Source: Polaribacter sp. BAL334 (GTDB lineage Bacteria; Bacteroidota; Bacteroidia; Flavobacteriales; Flavobacteriaceae). From it: a stretch of DNA of 64,000 nt. Positions 19,310-28,407 of the stretch are shown one piece after another. Every line of letters begins with the position of its first letter. Position 1 is the first letter of the stretch. The notes beneath the pieces were generated by a model, which saw only the letters and a list, made by a program, of their open reading frames with translations, had not been told where the DNA came from and made no database searches. The DNA is taken from assembly GCF_015767435.1 (NCBI RefSeq), contig NZ_JADWOV010000319.1:124001-188000 (forward strand), given 5' to 3'. The position numbers and the translations under genes were made by a program.

Positions 19310-20146
19310 ATGAATTTTAAAAATCAATTTAGTATAAAATCTCTGACAAAGTATTCTTTATTATTAGGGTTATTTATCAGTTATAGTTGTTCAGAAAATG
19401 AATCACAAACAGTTACTACAATGAATGAAATAGTTTGGGCAGATGAATTTTTAATCAATGGAAAACCAGATACAAATAATTGGAATTTTGATATTGGTAC
19501 TGGTCAAAATGGTTGGGGTAACAACGAATTACAATATTATACAGATCGTCTTCAAAATATTGAAGTAAAAAATGGAATGTTGCATATTAAAGCGGTCAAA
19601 GAACCTTATTTAGGTTCTAGTTATACGTCCGCTAAAATAACAACAAAAGGTATTTTTGAACAAAAATACGGTCGTTATGAAGCAAAAATCAAATTACCAT
19701 GGGGACAAGGATTATGGCCAGCTTTTTGGTTATTAGGTGATGATTCTAATGGAACTGTTATTTGGCCACAAATTGGCGAAATTGACATTATGGAATATAG
19801 AGGTCAACAACCTACAATTACTCATGGAAGTATTCATGGTCCTGGATACTCTGCAGGGGAAGCTATTACCAAAAGCTACACATTACCCAATGACAGATTT
19901 GATACTGGTTTCCACATTTTTGGGATTGAGTGGGGTCCAAATTACATCAATTACTACGTAGATGATGTGTTGTACAACCAAATAACTCCAAGTGATTTGC
20001 CTAAAGGAACAGAATGGGTTTTTAATGATAATAATTTTTATATCATTTTAAATTTAGCTGTTGGAGGTTCTTTTGTGGGTTCACCAAACACTCAAACTGT
20101 TTTTCCTCAAGAAATGATTGTAGATTACGTAAGAGTATATAAATAA
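19310..20146 (+). CDS. GH16 endo-beta-1,3-glucanase (laminarinase), lipoprotein
   Basis: Cuts internal beta-1,3 links of laminarin-type glucans with retention. The 278-residue protein has lipobox SYSC (Cys27, followed by acidic SENES), then a single GH16 beta-sandwich. The catalytic signature EIDIME is present: nucleophile Glu157, Asp159, acid/base Glu162. Further family motifs are WNFDIGTGQNGWGNNELQYY, RYEAKIKLPWGQGLWPAFW and FHIFGIEWGPNYINYYVDD. The composition best fits the bacterial laminarinase subfamily (GH16_3). No CBM is attached; the two neighbouring upstream genes probably supply binding. Expected on the cell surface because of the acidic residues after the lipid Cys (inference). 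Confidence 0.94.
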   Translation: MNFKNQFSIKSLTKYSLLLGLFISYSCSENESQTVTTMNEIVWADEFLINGKPDTNNWNFDIGTGQNGWGNNELQYYTDRLQNIEVKNGMLHIKAVKEPYLGSSYTSAKITTKGIFEQKYGRYEAKIKLPWGQGLWPAFWLLGDDSNGTVIWPQIGEIDIMEYRGQQPTITHGSIHGPGYSAGEAITKSYTLPNDRFDTGFHIFGIEWGPNYINYYVDDVLYNQITPSDLPKGTEWVFNDNNFYIILNLAVGGSFVGSPNTQTVFPQEMIVDYVRVYK

Positions 20147-20157
20147 TTAAAAATATA

Positions 20158-20195
20158 TTGGCATGATGCTTTAATTTATTGAAGTATCATGCCAA
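20158..20195. terminator. Long hairpin between GH16 and phosphorylase genes
   Basis: TTGGCATGAT (20158-20167) pairs perfectly with ATCATGCCAA (20186-20195), and four to five inner pairs extend the stem. There is only a weak T-run after it. It may be an attenuating terminator, or protect the end of the upstream mRNA, separating surface genes from the cytoplasmic enzyme gene. Confidence 0.5.
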
Positions 20196-20277
20196 TTAAA
20201 TCATTACATCAAACCGAAAAACGATTTATTTAAAATGTGGAATCACATTTTTGTAAAAAAAATTTAACCAAAATTTA

Positions 20278-23200
20278 ATGAATACAACTGTTTCTAACCA
20301 AGACATTTCAGCAACTTCTAACGATATCAAAGGTGAATTGATTACTATCAATAACGAAACTTTTTATAAGATTTCAAACTCACATTTGATGCGTCCTTTT
20401 TTTATGACCATAGTTTCAGATTCTAATCACTGGATGTTTATTTCTAGTAATGGTGGTTTAACTGCAGGAAGAAAAGATGCAGATAGTTCGCTTTTTCCAT
20501 ATTATACGGATGATAAAATTACTGAATTAGCAGAAACTACTGGAAGCAAATCATTGTTCAGAATTCACAAAAACCATACAATTTCTTTGTGGGAACCTTT
20601 TTCTGAAAAACAAGAAGGATTGTATACAATTGTAAGAAACTTGTACAAAAATGAATATGGAAATAAACTCATTTTTGAAGAAATCAATCATGATTTACAA
20701 GTAACTTTTCAATATGAATGGAATACAAGTGATGAATTTGGATTTGTAAAAAAAGCAACTTTTACCAATAATTCTCAAGAAAACATACATCTTGAAATTT
20801 TGGATGGTTTAGAAAATATTTTACCTTCGGCTGTGAGTGCTGATTTACAAGGTATTAGAAGTAATTTGGTGGATGCTTATAAAAAATCAGAATTAGAAGC
20901 TGAAGTTGGATTGGGAATTTTTGCATTAAGTGCAGTAATTGTGGATAAAGCTGAGCCAAGTGAAGCATTAAAATCAAACATAGTTTGGTCTTTAGGATTA
21001 AAAAATCCTACGTATTTACTGTCTTCTCAACAGCTTTCTCACTTTAGAAAAGGAATAAAATTAACCCAAGAAATTGATATTAAAGCAGAAAGAGGTGCGT
21101 ATTTTTTAAATACAACAATTGAATTTTCAGGAAAAAGCGAATCATCTTGGATGCAAATTGCCAACGTAAATCAAACAGTTGCTGATGTGGTTGCAATATC
21201 CGAAATGATTAAAAATGATGCAGATTTAGAAAATAAATTACAAAAAAGTATTGATAAAGGAACTAAAAATTTAATCAATTTAGCAGCAGCTTCAGATGCA
21301 TTGCAATTGTCAAATGACCCTTTAATCAGTACAAGACATTTTTCAAACACACTTTTCAATATTATGAGAGGTGGAATTTTTGATGATAATTATATCATTG
21401 AAAAACAAGATTTTATTGCCTATGTGGCAAATGCAAACAAATCGTTGTTTGCATCAAAAAAAGAAATATTAAAAAGTTTTCCAGATAAATTTACTGTAGA
21501 TTTTATCAAACAAATAGCTGAAAATGATAACGATAAAGATTTTAAACGTCTTTGTGTAGAATATTTACCGCTCAAGTTTAGTAGAAGACATGGTGATCCA
21601 AGTCGTCCTTGGAACCGATTTTCAATCAATACTAGAAGTGAAATTGATGGTTCAAAAATCCTAGATTATGAAGGAAATTGGCGTGATATTTTCCAAAACT
21701 GGGAAGCATTAGCGCATTCATATCCTCAATTTATTGAGAATATGATTCACAAGTTTTTGAACGCAACAACTTTTGAAGGGTACAATCCTTACAGAGTTAC
21801 CAAAGGTGGTTTTGATTGGGAAGTAATTGAAGAACATGATCCTTGGTCCTATATTGGCTATTGGGGAGATCATCAAATAATTTATTTATTGAAGTTTTTA
21901 GAGTTTATTGAAAATCATTATCCTTCAAAATTAGCATCTTTATTTAATGAAGATGTGTTTGTGTATGCAAACGTACCTTACAAAATAAAATCATATGCTG
22001 ATATTTTAAAAAATCCTAAAGATACGATTGATTTTGATCACAAATTGCAACACATAATTGAAGATAAAAGAGTAAAAATTGGAGTTGATGGTGCTTTATT
22101 AACAAGTCAAAACAACGAAATTTACCATGTAAACTTAATTGAAAAATTATTGGTTACTGTGCTTGCCAAAGTATCAAACTTTATTCCTGAAGGCGGAATT
22201 TGGTTGAACACTCAGCGTCCAGAATGGAATGATGCCAATAATGCGTTGGTTGGAAATGGTGTTTCTATGGTAACCTTATATTATCTGAGAAGATTCATTA
22301 ATTTCTTTGAAAATGTGGTTGAGAATTCTGATACAAATAATTTCGAAATTTCAGAAGAAGTAGCTGAATTGTTCAGTAAAATTGTATCAACTTTAGATGC
22401 AAATAATACCATTTTATCAGGAAAAGTAACCAATTCTGATAGAAAAAGAGTGTTGGATGGAGTTGGAATTCCTGCAAGTGATTACAGAGAATTTATTTAC
22501 AAAAACGGATTTTCAGGAACTAAAACTGCTGTAAATAGAACTTCATTATTGCATTTTTTCAACATCACAAAAAATTACTTAGATCAAAGTATTCGCGCAA
22601 ATAAGCGTGGTGATAATATGTATCATGCATACAATTTGATGACCATTGAAAATGATCAAGAAGTTTCTATTTCTTATTTATCGGAAATGTTAGAAGGACA
22701 AGTCGCTGCTTTGAGCTCTGGATATTTGACACCAAAACAGGCATTGTCATTATTAGATGGCTTGAAAAATAGTTCATTATTCAGACCAGATCAATACAGT
22801 TATATTTTATATCCAAACAAAGAATTACCTAGATTCACCAAGAAAAATAATATTCCATCAGCAAAAGTTTTACAATCAGATTTGTTGCAACAATTGGTAA
22901 AAGACAATAATAAATGGTTGATTGAAAAAGATGTGTTAGGGAATTATCATTTCAATGGAACTTTTAACAATGCAAATAGTGTTCAAAAAGCATTGGAAAA
23001 ATTGACTGAAAATTATGGAGATTTAGTTGCTAAAGATAGCAAATTTGTCTTGGATATTTTTGAAGAAATCTTTGATCACAAATCATTTACAGGACGTTCA
23101 GGAACTTTTTTCGGATATGAAGGATTGGGTTCTATTTATTGGCACATGGTTTCAAAACTGTTATTGGCAGTTCAGGAAAATTGTTTATTAGCTATCAATT

Positions 23201-23727
23201 CTAATGAAGATGCTGTAATTACAGGCAAATTGTTAGATCATTATTACGAAATAAATGCTGGAATTGGATTGCACAAATCACCAGAATTGTATGGTGCATT
23301 TCCAACAGATGCGTATTCACACACACCTGCTACAAAAGGAGCTCAACAACCTGGAATGACTGGTCAAGTAAAAGAAGATATTTTAAGTAGAATAGGAGAA
23401 TTGGGTGTTTTTGTTGAAAATGGAAAAATCTTTTTCAAACCAAGTTTATTGAAAAAATCAGAATTTTTAGAAACTCCACAAACTTTTGAATATATCAACT
23501 TGAAAAATGAAAAACACACACTTTCTATTGATAAAAATCAGCTGTGTTTTACCTATTGTCAAGTGCCTGTTGTGTATCAATTAGCAAACAAAGAAATGAT
23601 TGAAGTTGTTTATAATAACCAATCAACAGCTGTTTTTGATAGCTTGTCATTAGATGCTGAAACAAGTTCTAAAATATTTAATAGAACGAATGAAATTCAT
23701 CATTTAAAAGTAAGTTTAGTAAAGTAA
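20278..23727 (+). CDS. Beta-1,3-oligoglucan phosphorylase, GH149-like (GH94-related)
   Basis: Predicted to split beta-1,3-glucan oligosaccharides with phosphate, giving glucose 1-phosphate. The 1149-residue protein has no signal peptide, so it is cytoplasmic. Architecture: N-terminal beta-sandwich (about 25-320), helical linker, a large alpha/alpha-barrel (about 350-1050) and a C-terminal beta end. Motifs: LDGLENILPSAV, WRDIFQNWEALAHSYP, EEHDPWSYIGYWGDHQ and RPEWNDANNALVGNG, where Asp652 in WND is the likely catalytic acid by analogy with GH94. The length and motifs fit GH149 beta-1,3-glucan phosphorylases, which are known near laminarinase genes; GH161 is the main alternative. Its place between GH16 and GH3 genes supports beta-1,3-glucan as substrate. 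Confidence 0.82.
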   Translation: MNTTVSNQDISATSNDIKGELITINNETFYKISNSHLMRPFFMTIVSDSNHWMFISSNGGLTAGRKDADSSLFPYYTDDKITELAETTGSKSLFRIHKNHTISLWEPFSEKQEGLYTIVRNLYKNEYGNKLIFEEINHDLQVTFQYEWNTSDEFGFVKKATFTNNSQENIHLEILDGLENILPSAVSADLQGIRSNLVDAYKKSELEAEVGLGIFALSAVIVDKAEPSEALKSNIVWSLGLKNPTYLLSSQQLSHFRKGIKLTQEIDIKAERGAYFLNTTIEFSGKSESSWMQIANVNQTVADVVAISEMIKNDADLENKLQKSIDKGTKNLINLAAASDALQLSNDPLISTRHFSNTLFNIMRGGIFDDNYIIEKQDFIAYVANANKSLFASKKEILKSFPDKFTVDFIKQIAENDNDKDFKRLCVEYLPLKFSRRHGDPSRPWNRFSINTRSEIDGSKILDYEGNWRDIFQNWEALAHSYPQFIENMIHKFLNATTFEGYNPYRVTKGGFDWEVIEEHDPWSYIGYWGDHQIIYLLKFLEFIENHYPSKLASLFNEDVFVYANVPYKIKSYADILKNPKDTIDFDHKLQHIIEDKRVKIGVDGALLTSQNNEIYHVNLIEKLLVTVLAKVSNFIPEGGIWLNTQRPEWNDANNALVGNGVSMVTLYYLRRFINFFENVVENSDTNNFEISEEVAELFSKIVSTLDANNTILSGKVTNSDRKRVLDGVGIPASDYREFIYKNGFSGTKTAVNRTSLLHFFNITKNYLDQSIRANKRGDNMYHAYNLMTIENDQEVSISYLSEMLEGQVAALSSGYLTPKQALSLLDGLKNSSLFRPDQYSYILYPNKELPRFTKKNNIPSAKVLQSDLLQQLVKDNNKWLIEKDVLGNYHFNGTFNNANSVQKALEKLTENYGDLVAKDSKFVLDIFEEIFDHKSFTGRSGTFFGYEGLGSIYWHMVSKLLLAVQENCLLAINSNEDAVITGKLLDHYYEINAGIGLHKSPELYGAFPTDAYSHTPATKGAQQPGMTGQVKEDILSRIGELGVFVENGKIFFKPSLLKKSEFLETPQTFEYINLKNEKHTLSIDKNQLCFTYCQVPVVYQLANKEMIEVVYNNQSTAVFDSLSLDAETSSKIFNRTNEIHHLKVSLVK

Positions 23728-23731
23728 ATAA

Positions 23732-25534
23732 ATGAAAATCAAACCAATAACATACACGTTTTGTTGTTTTTTATTGATGGGTTTTTCCTGTAAAAATGAG
23801 ATGAAAGTAAGTAACGAAATTCTTATTGAACAAAAAGTAACAGCACTTTTGAAGCAAATGACTTTGGAAGAAAAAATCGGACAAATGTCGCAAATTCGTC
23901 ATTTTGAAGAAAATGCTGATGCGCATGTTTCAGAAAAATTTATTGGTTCAATCATTCATACACAAGGTCCAACTCCAGGAAAATCAGCCAAAGAATGGCA
24001 AAAACGTTTTATTGAATTACAGAAAAAAGCACTTTCTACACGATTGGGAATTCCATTGTTATTTGGAGTAGATGCAGTTCATGGCCAAAACACGTTTGAA
24101 GGAGCCACCATTTTTCCTCATAATATTGGTTTAGGAGCTGCAAATAATGAAGAGTTGGTTTTTGAAATTGCAAAAATCACAGCTTTAGAAAGTCAAGCAA
24201 CTGGATTTAATTGGGTTTTTTCTCCTTGTGTTGCGATTCCGTACAATGAAAAATGGGGAAGAGTGTATGAAGCTTTTTCTGAAAGTACTGAAATTACTGA
24301 AAAACTAACAAAAGCATCTGTAAAAGGTCATCAAGGAAATTTGGCTGATGCTACAACTGTGATGGCTACTGCCAAACATTTTATTGGTGATGGTGCTACA
24401 GATTTTGGAGTAGAAGGTGGAGAAACTTCGCTTTCTGATTCAGAAATTCATACCTATTTATTGCCTCCTTACAAAGTTGCTGTACAAGAAAAAGTGGGTG
24501 CAGTTATGGCATCATTTAATAGTATTAACGGAATTTCGATGCACAATCACAAAGCATTAATTACAGATACATTAAAAATCGGGATGAAATTCGATGGAAT
24601 TGTAGTTTCAGATTGGAAAGCATATTCTCGTTTCAATGGAATTGAAGTAATTAACGCAGGAATTGATATGGTAATGGCAGTTGATGGTGATTTGGAAGAT
24701 TTTCAAGAAGGTTTGAAAAAAGCGGTTGAAGATAAAAAAGTTTCTATCGAAAGAATTGATGACGCAGTTAGAAGAATTCTTCGTCAAAAATTCAGATTGG
24801 GGTTATTTGAAAATCCATTTCCTGATACGACTTTGGTTTCAAAAATTGGTATCAAAAAACATAGAGAAATTGCAAAACAAGCTGTAAGAGAATCGTTGGT
24901 TTTATTGAAAAATAAAAACCAAGTGCTGCCAATTTCTAAAGAAACTAAAAAGATTGTAGTTATTGGTGAACATGCAAATAATGCTGGGTTACAATCTGGA
25001 GGTTGGAGTATCAATTGGCAAGGAAACCTTGAAAATTATAAAGGCGCAACCACTATTTTGGATGGAATCAAAAAGCACTCAAAAGGTGAAGTTGTGTATG
25101 ATAAAAACGCTACAGAAAATCATTTTGATGCAGATGTAGCGATTATTGTGGTTGGTGAAATTCCCTATGCAGAATTTTTTGGAGATATTGGTCACGAATC
25201 CAATCAATTAAAATTGACTTTGACAGATGAACATCAACAATATATCAAAACATATACTGAAAAAGGTGTGAAAACATTGGTAGTTTTAATTTCTGGAAGA
25301 CCACTTATTGTTACTGAACAAATCAATAGTTCAGATGCATTTGTAGCTGCTTGGTTACCAGGATCAGAAGGAGATGGAATTGCAGAGGTGCTTTTTGGAG
25401 ATTTTAATTTCAAAGGAAAATTACCTCATTCTTGGCCAAAAGATGTAAAAGATTATGAATACAAATACGGTCCTAATTTTTGGGACAAAACCCTAAAACC
25501 CCTTTACGAATTTGGTTTTGGATTGATATATTAA
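23732..25534 (+). CDS. GH3 beta-glucosidase / exo-beta-glucanase, lipoprotein
   Basis: Releases glucose from the ends of beta-glucan oligosaccharides. The 600-residue, two-domain protein has lipobox GFSC (Cys20) followed by the less acidic KNEMK, suggesting the periplasmic side. The nucleophile is Asp294 in GIVVSDWKAY; the acid/base lies in GEIPYAE (Glu476 or Glu481), which resembles GEHPYTE of the barley exohydrolase ExoI group. KHFIGDGAT and SFNSINGISMH are also typical. It lacks the fibronectin-like third domain of many bacterial GH3 enzymes. Starts 4 bases after the phosphorylase stop, so it is co-transcribed. Confidence 0.93.
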   Translation: MKIKPITYTFCCFLLMGFSCKNEMKVSNEILIEQKVTALLKQMTLEEKIGQMSQIRHFEENADAHVSEKFIGSIIHTQGPTPGKSAKEWQKRFIELQKKALSTRLGIPLLFGVDAVHGQNTFEGATIFPHNIGLGAANNEELVFEIAKITALESQATGFNWVFSPCVAIPYNEKWGRVYEAFSESTEITEKLTKASVKGHQGNLADATTVMATAKHFIGDGATDFGVEGGETSLSDSEIHTYLLPPYKVAVQEKVGAVMASFNSINGISMHNHKALITDTLKIGMKFDGIVVSDWKAYSRFNGIEVINAGIDMVMAVDGDLEDFQEGLKKAVEDKKVSIERIDDAVRRILRQKFRLGLFENPFPDTTLVSKIGIKKHREIAKQAVRESLVLLKNKNQVLPISKETKKIVVIGEHANNAGLQSGGWSINWQGNLENYKGATTILDGIKKHSKGEVVYDKNATENHFDADVAIIVVGEIPYAEFFGDIGHESNQLKLTLTDEHQQYIKTYTEKGVKTLVVLISGRPLIVTEQINSSDAFVAAWLPGSEGDGIAEVLFGDFNFKGKLPHSWPKDVKDYEYKYGPNFWDKTLKPLYEFGFGLIY

Positions 25535-25584
25535 CAATAAAAATCAGTAAACTATTTATTGCAGATTTTAGTAAAAACAAACAA

Positions 25585-26871
25585 ATGATGAAAAATATAA
25601 TTAATACTTTTTTACACCTATTGCTTGTTGTTCTTATTATTTCTTGCGCAAATAAAGAATCAAAACAAAAAACTATTTTGAGTACAAAAAAAGAACTAAC
25701 AGCAGCAGATATTTTAGGAAATCCGAATTATCAAGCAATTTCATTTGGAGGATACAGAGAAAAAACGAGAGAAATTCAACCAACAATTGCTCAGTTAAAA
25801 GAAGATATGAAACTATTGCACGCTATGGGAATTCGAATAATTAGGACCTATAATGTGCAACCAAAATTACCTCATGCATCCAATGTTTTAGAGGCAATTC
25901 ATCAGTTAAAACAAGAAGATCCCACTTTTGAAATGTATGTAATGTTGGGCGCTTGGATTGATTGTTTGAATGCTTGGACAGATCAAGAACCAAATCACGA
26001 TATTGAAAGTCCACAAAACGAAGGTGAAATTGCAAGAGCAGCAGCTTTAGCAAATAAATATCCTGATATTGTAAAAGTAATTGCTGTAGGCAATGAAGCC
26101 ATGATTCGCTGGGCAACAAGCTATTATGTGCAACCTAGTGTGATTTTGAAATGGGTAAAATACCTTCAGAATCTGAAAAAAGAAGGAAAACTTCCTAAAG
26201 ATTTATGGATAACAAGTTCTGATGATTTTGCCTCTTGGGGTGGAGGTGAAGAAAGTTATCGTGTAAAAGATTTAGAAGATTTAATAAAAGCAGTAGATTA
26301 TGTTTCCATGCACACGTATGCATATCACAATTCACATTACAATCCAGAATTTTGGAAAATTCCTGAAAGTGAACAAAATTTAACAGACCTTGAAAAAGTG
26401 AATTCAGCCATGAAAAGAGCTTTAGATTTTGCAAAAATGCAATACAAAAATGTTTCTGATTATGTAAAAAGTATTGATTCTACCAAAACAATTCATATTG
26501 GAGAAACAGGTTGGGCATCCATTTCTGATGGACATTATGGCATAAATGGTTCTAGAGCAACAGACGAATACAAGCAAGGATTGTATTACAAACACCTCAG
26601 AAAATGGACAACAAAAGAAAAAATTTCTTGTTTTTATTTTGAAGCATTTGACGAACAATGGAAAGATGCAGGAAACAAAAACGGTTCTGAAAATCATTTT
26701 GGATTGATCAATTTGAAAGGAGAAGCCAAATTTCCTCTTTGGGATTTGGTAGATAAAGGAACTTTTAAGGGATTAAAACGCGATGGAAAAACCATTACTA
26801 AAACCTTTAACGGAGATAAAAAAGCGTTATTAAAAACAGTATTTCCTCCAAACACAGAGTATCCAAGATAA
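25585..26871 (+). CDS. GH17 beta-1,3-glucanase-type hydrolase, lipoprotein
   Basis: Acts on beta-1,3-glucan or its oligosaccharides. The start is ATG 25585, which gives a lipoprotein signal (LIISC, Cys21); the frame is open 105 bases further into the GH3 gene but that leader is not a signal. The 428-residue TIM barrel has acid/base Glu171 in AVGNEAMIRW and nucleophile Glu307 in HIGETGWAS, plus FGGYREKTREIQP at the start of the barrel and CFYFEAFDEQWK near its end. The residues after Cys21 are basic (ANKESKQK), which suggests it stays in the periplasm. GH17 members in laminarin loci can be endo-, exo-acting or transferases; the mode cannot be read here. Confidence 0.9.
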   Translation: MMKNIINTFLHLLLVVLIISCANKESKQKTILSTKKELTAADILGNPNYQAISFGGYREKTREIQPTIAQLKEDMKLLHAMGIRIIRTYNVQPKLPHASNVLEAIHQLKQEDPTFEMYVMLGAWIDCLNAWTDQEPNHDIESPQNEGEIARAAALANKYPDIVKVIAVGNEAMIRWATSYYVQPSVILKWVKYLQNLKKEGKLPKDLWITSSDDFASWGGGEESYRVKDLEDLIKAVDYVSMHTYAYHNSHYNPEFWKIPESEQNLTDLEKVNSAMKRALDFAKMQYKNVSDYVKSIDSTKTIHIGETGWASISDGHYGINGSRATDEYKQGLYYKHLRKWTTKEKISCFYFEAFDEQWKDAGNKNGSENHFGLINLKGEAKFPLWDLVDKGTFKGLKRDGKTITKTFNGDKKALLKTVFPPNTEYPR

Positions 26872-26878
26872 GTAACAA

Positions 26879-28384
26879 ATGAAGGTAACAAAATACATAC
26901 TATATATAGGAATATCATTTATGATAGCAAGTTGCGAAATCAAACAAGACGTATTGATTGTAGATGTTTATGAAACCTCTGCAAGTGGAAATAATTTAAA
27001 AAAGTTAACTGATTTTTCCATTGAAGGAAATCAAGATAGTTTGGTAAAAATCAATCTTTTTCCATCAAAAAAACGTCAAAAAATTACTGGTTTTGGAGGT
27101 TCTTTTACGGAAGCTTCAGCGTATTTATTGAACAACATCAGTAAAAAAAATAGAGATTCCATCATAGAAGCTTATTTTGGAGAAAGTGGCGCAAAATATT
27201 CATTGACAAGAACGCACATGAACTCTTGCGATTTTTCTTTAGGTCACTATTCTTATGCGCCAATTGCAGGAGATAAAAATCTAGAAAATTTTACTATTGA
27301 TGAAGATAAAAATGATTTGATTCCTATGATTTTGGATGCTAAAAAAGTGTCAAAAGACGGATTTAAAATTTTAGCTTCACCTTGGACAGCTCCACCTTGG
27401 ATGAAAGATAACAATTGGTGGACAGCAGGAAAATTATTGCCAGAATATTATGATACTTGGGCATTATTTTTCTCAAAATATGTAAAAGCCTATAAACAAG
27501 AAGGTATTGATATTTGGGGCTTTACCGTTGAAAATGAACCACTTGGAAATGATGGTAACTGGGAAAGTATGCATTATACACCTGATGAAATGACCAATTT
27601 TGTTCAACATCATTTAGGACCAAAACTAAAAGGAGATTATCCTGAAGTGAAAATTTTAGGATATGATCAAAACCGTGAACACCTAAAAGAATGGGTAGAT
27701 TCACAATTCAAAAATGAAGAAACATCAAAATATTTCGATGGAACAGCCATTCATTGGTATGCAAGTACGTTTCATTATTTTCCTGAAGAATTACAATATG
27801 CTCATCAAAAAGCGCCAAATAAATATCTAATTCAGTCAGAAGCTTGTGTAGATGCAGAAATTCCAAAATGGAAAGACGATGCTTGGTATTGGAAAAAAGA
27901 AGCCACAGATTGGGGTTGGGATTGGGCACCAGAAAAGGACAAACACATGCATCCAAAATATGCTCCAGTTCATAGATATGCCAGAGATATTATTGGTTGT
28001 TTAAATAATTGGGTTGATGGTTGGATTGATTGGAACATGGTTTTGAACACACAAGGAGGCCCCAATTGGTTTAAAAATTGGTGTGTAGCACCTGTAATAG
28101 TTGATACTGAAAAAGATGAGATTTATTTTACTCCTTTGTATTATACACTGTCTCATTTCAGTAAATTTATCAGACCAGAAGCTACCGTTTTTGAAGTGGA
28201 AAATTCTGATAAAGAAATAATGGTTACTGCAGCAGAAAATCCTGATGGAACAATTGCAGTAGTTGTTTTTAATGAAACAAATCAATCAAAAAATATTCAA
28301 TTATCACTTGGTAACCAAAATATTACTATTAAATTGAATGGACAATCAATTCAAACAATTGTAATTCAGACACAGGAAAATTAA
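26879..28384 (+). CDS. GH30 beta-glucanase, probable beta-1,6-glucan branch remover, lipoprotein
   Basis: Retaining TIM-barrel hydrolase, 501 residues, with lipobox IASC (Cys19). Acid/base Glu220 lies in FTVENEPL and nucleophile Glu321 in QSEACVD. Motifs GFGGSFTEASAYLL, TRTHMNSCDFSLGHYSY and SPWTAPPWMK place it in the glucocerebrosidase/beta-1,6-glucanase part of GH30, and the C-terminal beta-sandwich (about 420-500) is present. In laminarin loci GH30 removes the beta-1,6-linked glucose branches, which fits this context; glucosylceramidase-type activity is the alternative. It starts 7 bases after the GH17 stop. Confidence 0.9.
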   Translation: MKVTKYILYIGISFMIASCEIKQDVLIVDVYETSASGNNLKKLTDFSIEGNQDSLVKINLFPSKKRQKITGFGGSFTEASAYLLNNISKKNRDSIIEAYFGESGAKYSLTRTHMNSCDFSLGHYSYAPIAGDKNLENFTIDEDKNDLIPMILDAKKVSKDGFKILASPWTAPPWMKDNNWWTAGKLLPEYYDTWALFFSKYVKAYKQEGIDIWGFTVENEPLGNDGNWESMHYTPDEMTNFVQHHLGPKLKGDYPEVKILGYDQNREHLKEWVDSQFKNEETSKYFDGTAIHWYASTFHYFPEELQYAHQKAPNKYLIQSEACVDAEIPKWKDDAWYWKKEATDWGWDWAPEKDKHMHPKYAPVHRYARDIIGCLNNWVDGWIDWNMVLNTQGGPNWFKNWCVAPVIVDTEKDEIYFTPLYYTLSHFSKFIRPEATVFEVENSDKEIMVTAAENPDGTIAVVVFNETNQSKNIQLSLGNQNITIKLNGQSIQTIVIQTQEN

Positions 28385-28407
28385 TACTCACTAACTAAAA
28401 TAGAAAT

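Noticed and set aside
25480..25584. Start of the lipoprotein GH17 inside the GH3 gene
   Set aside because: The 35-residue extension is not signal-like and overlaps the GH3 coding end; ATG 25585 gives a clear lipobox.
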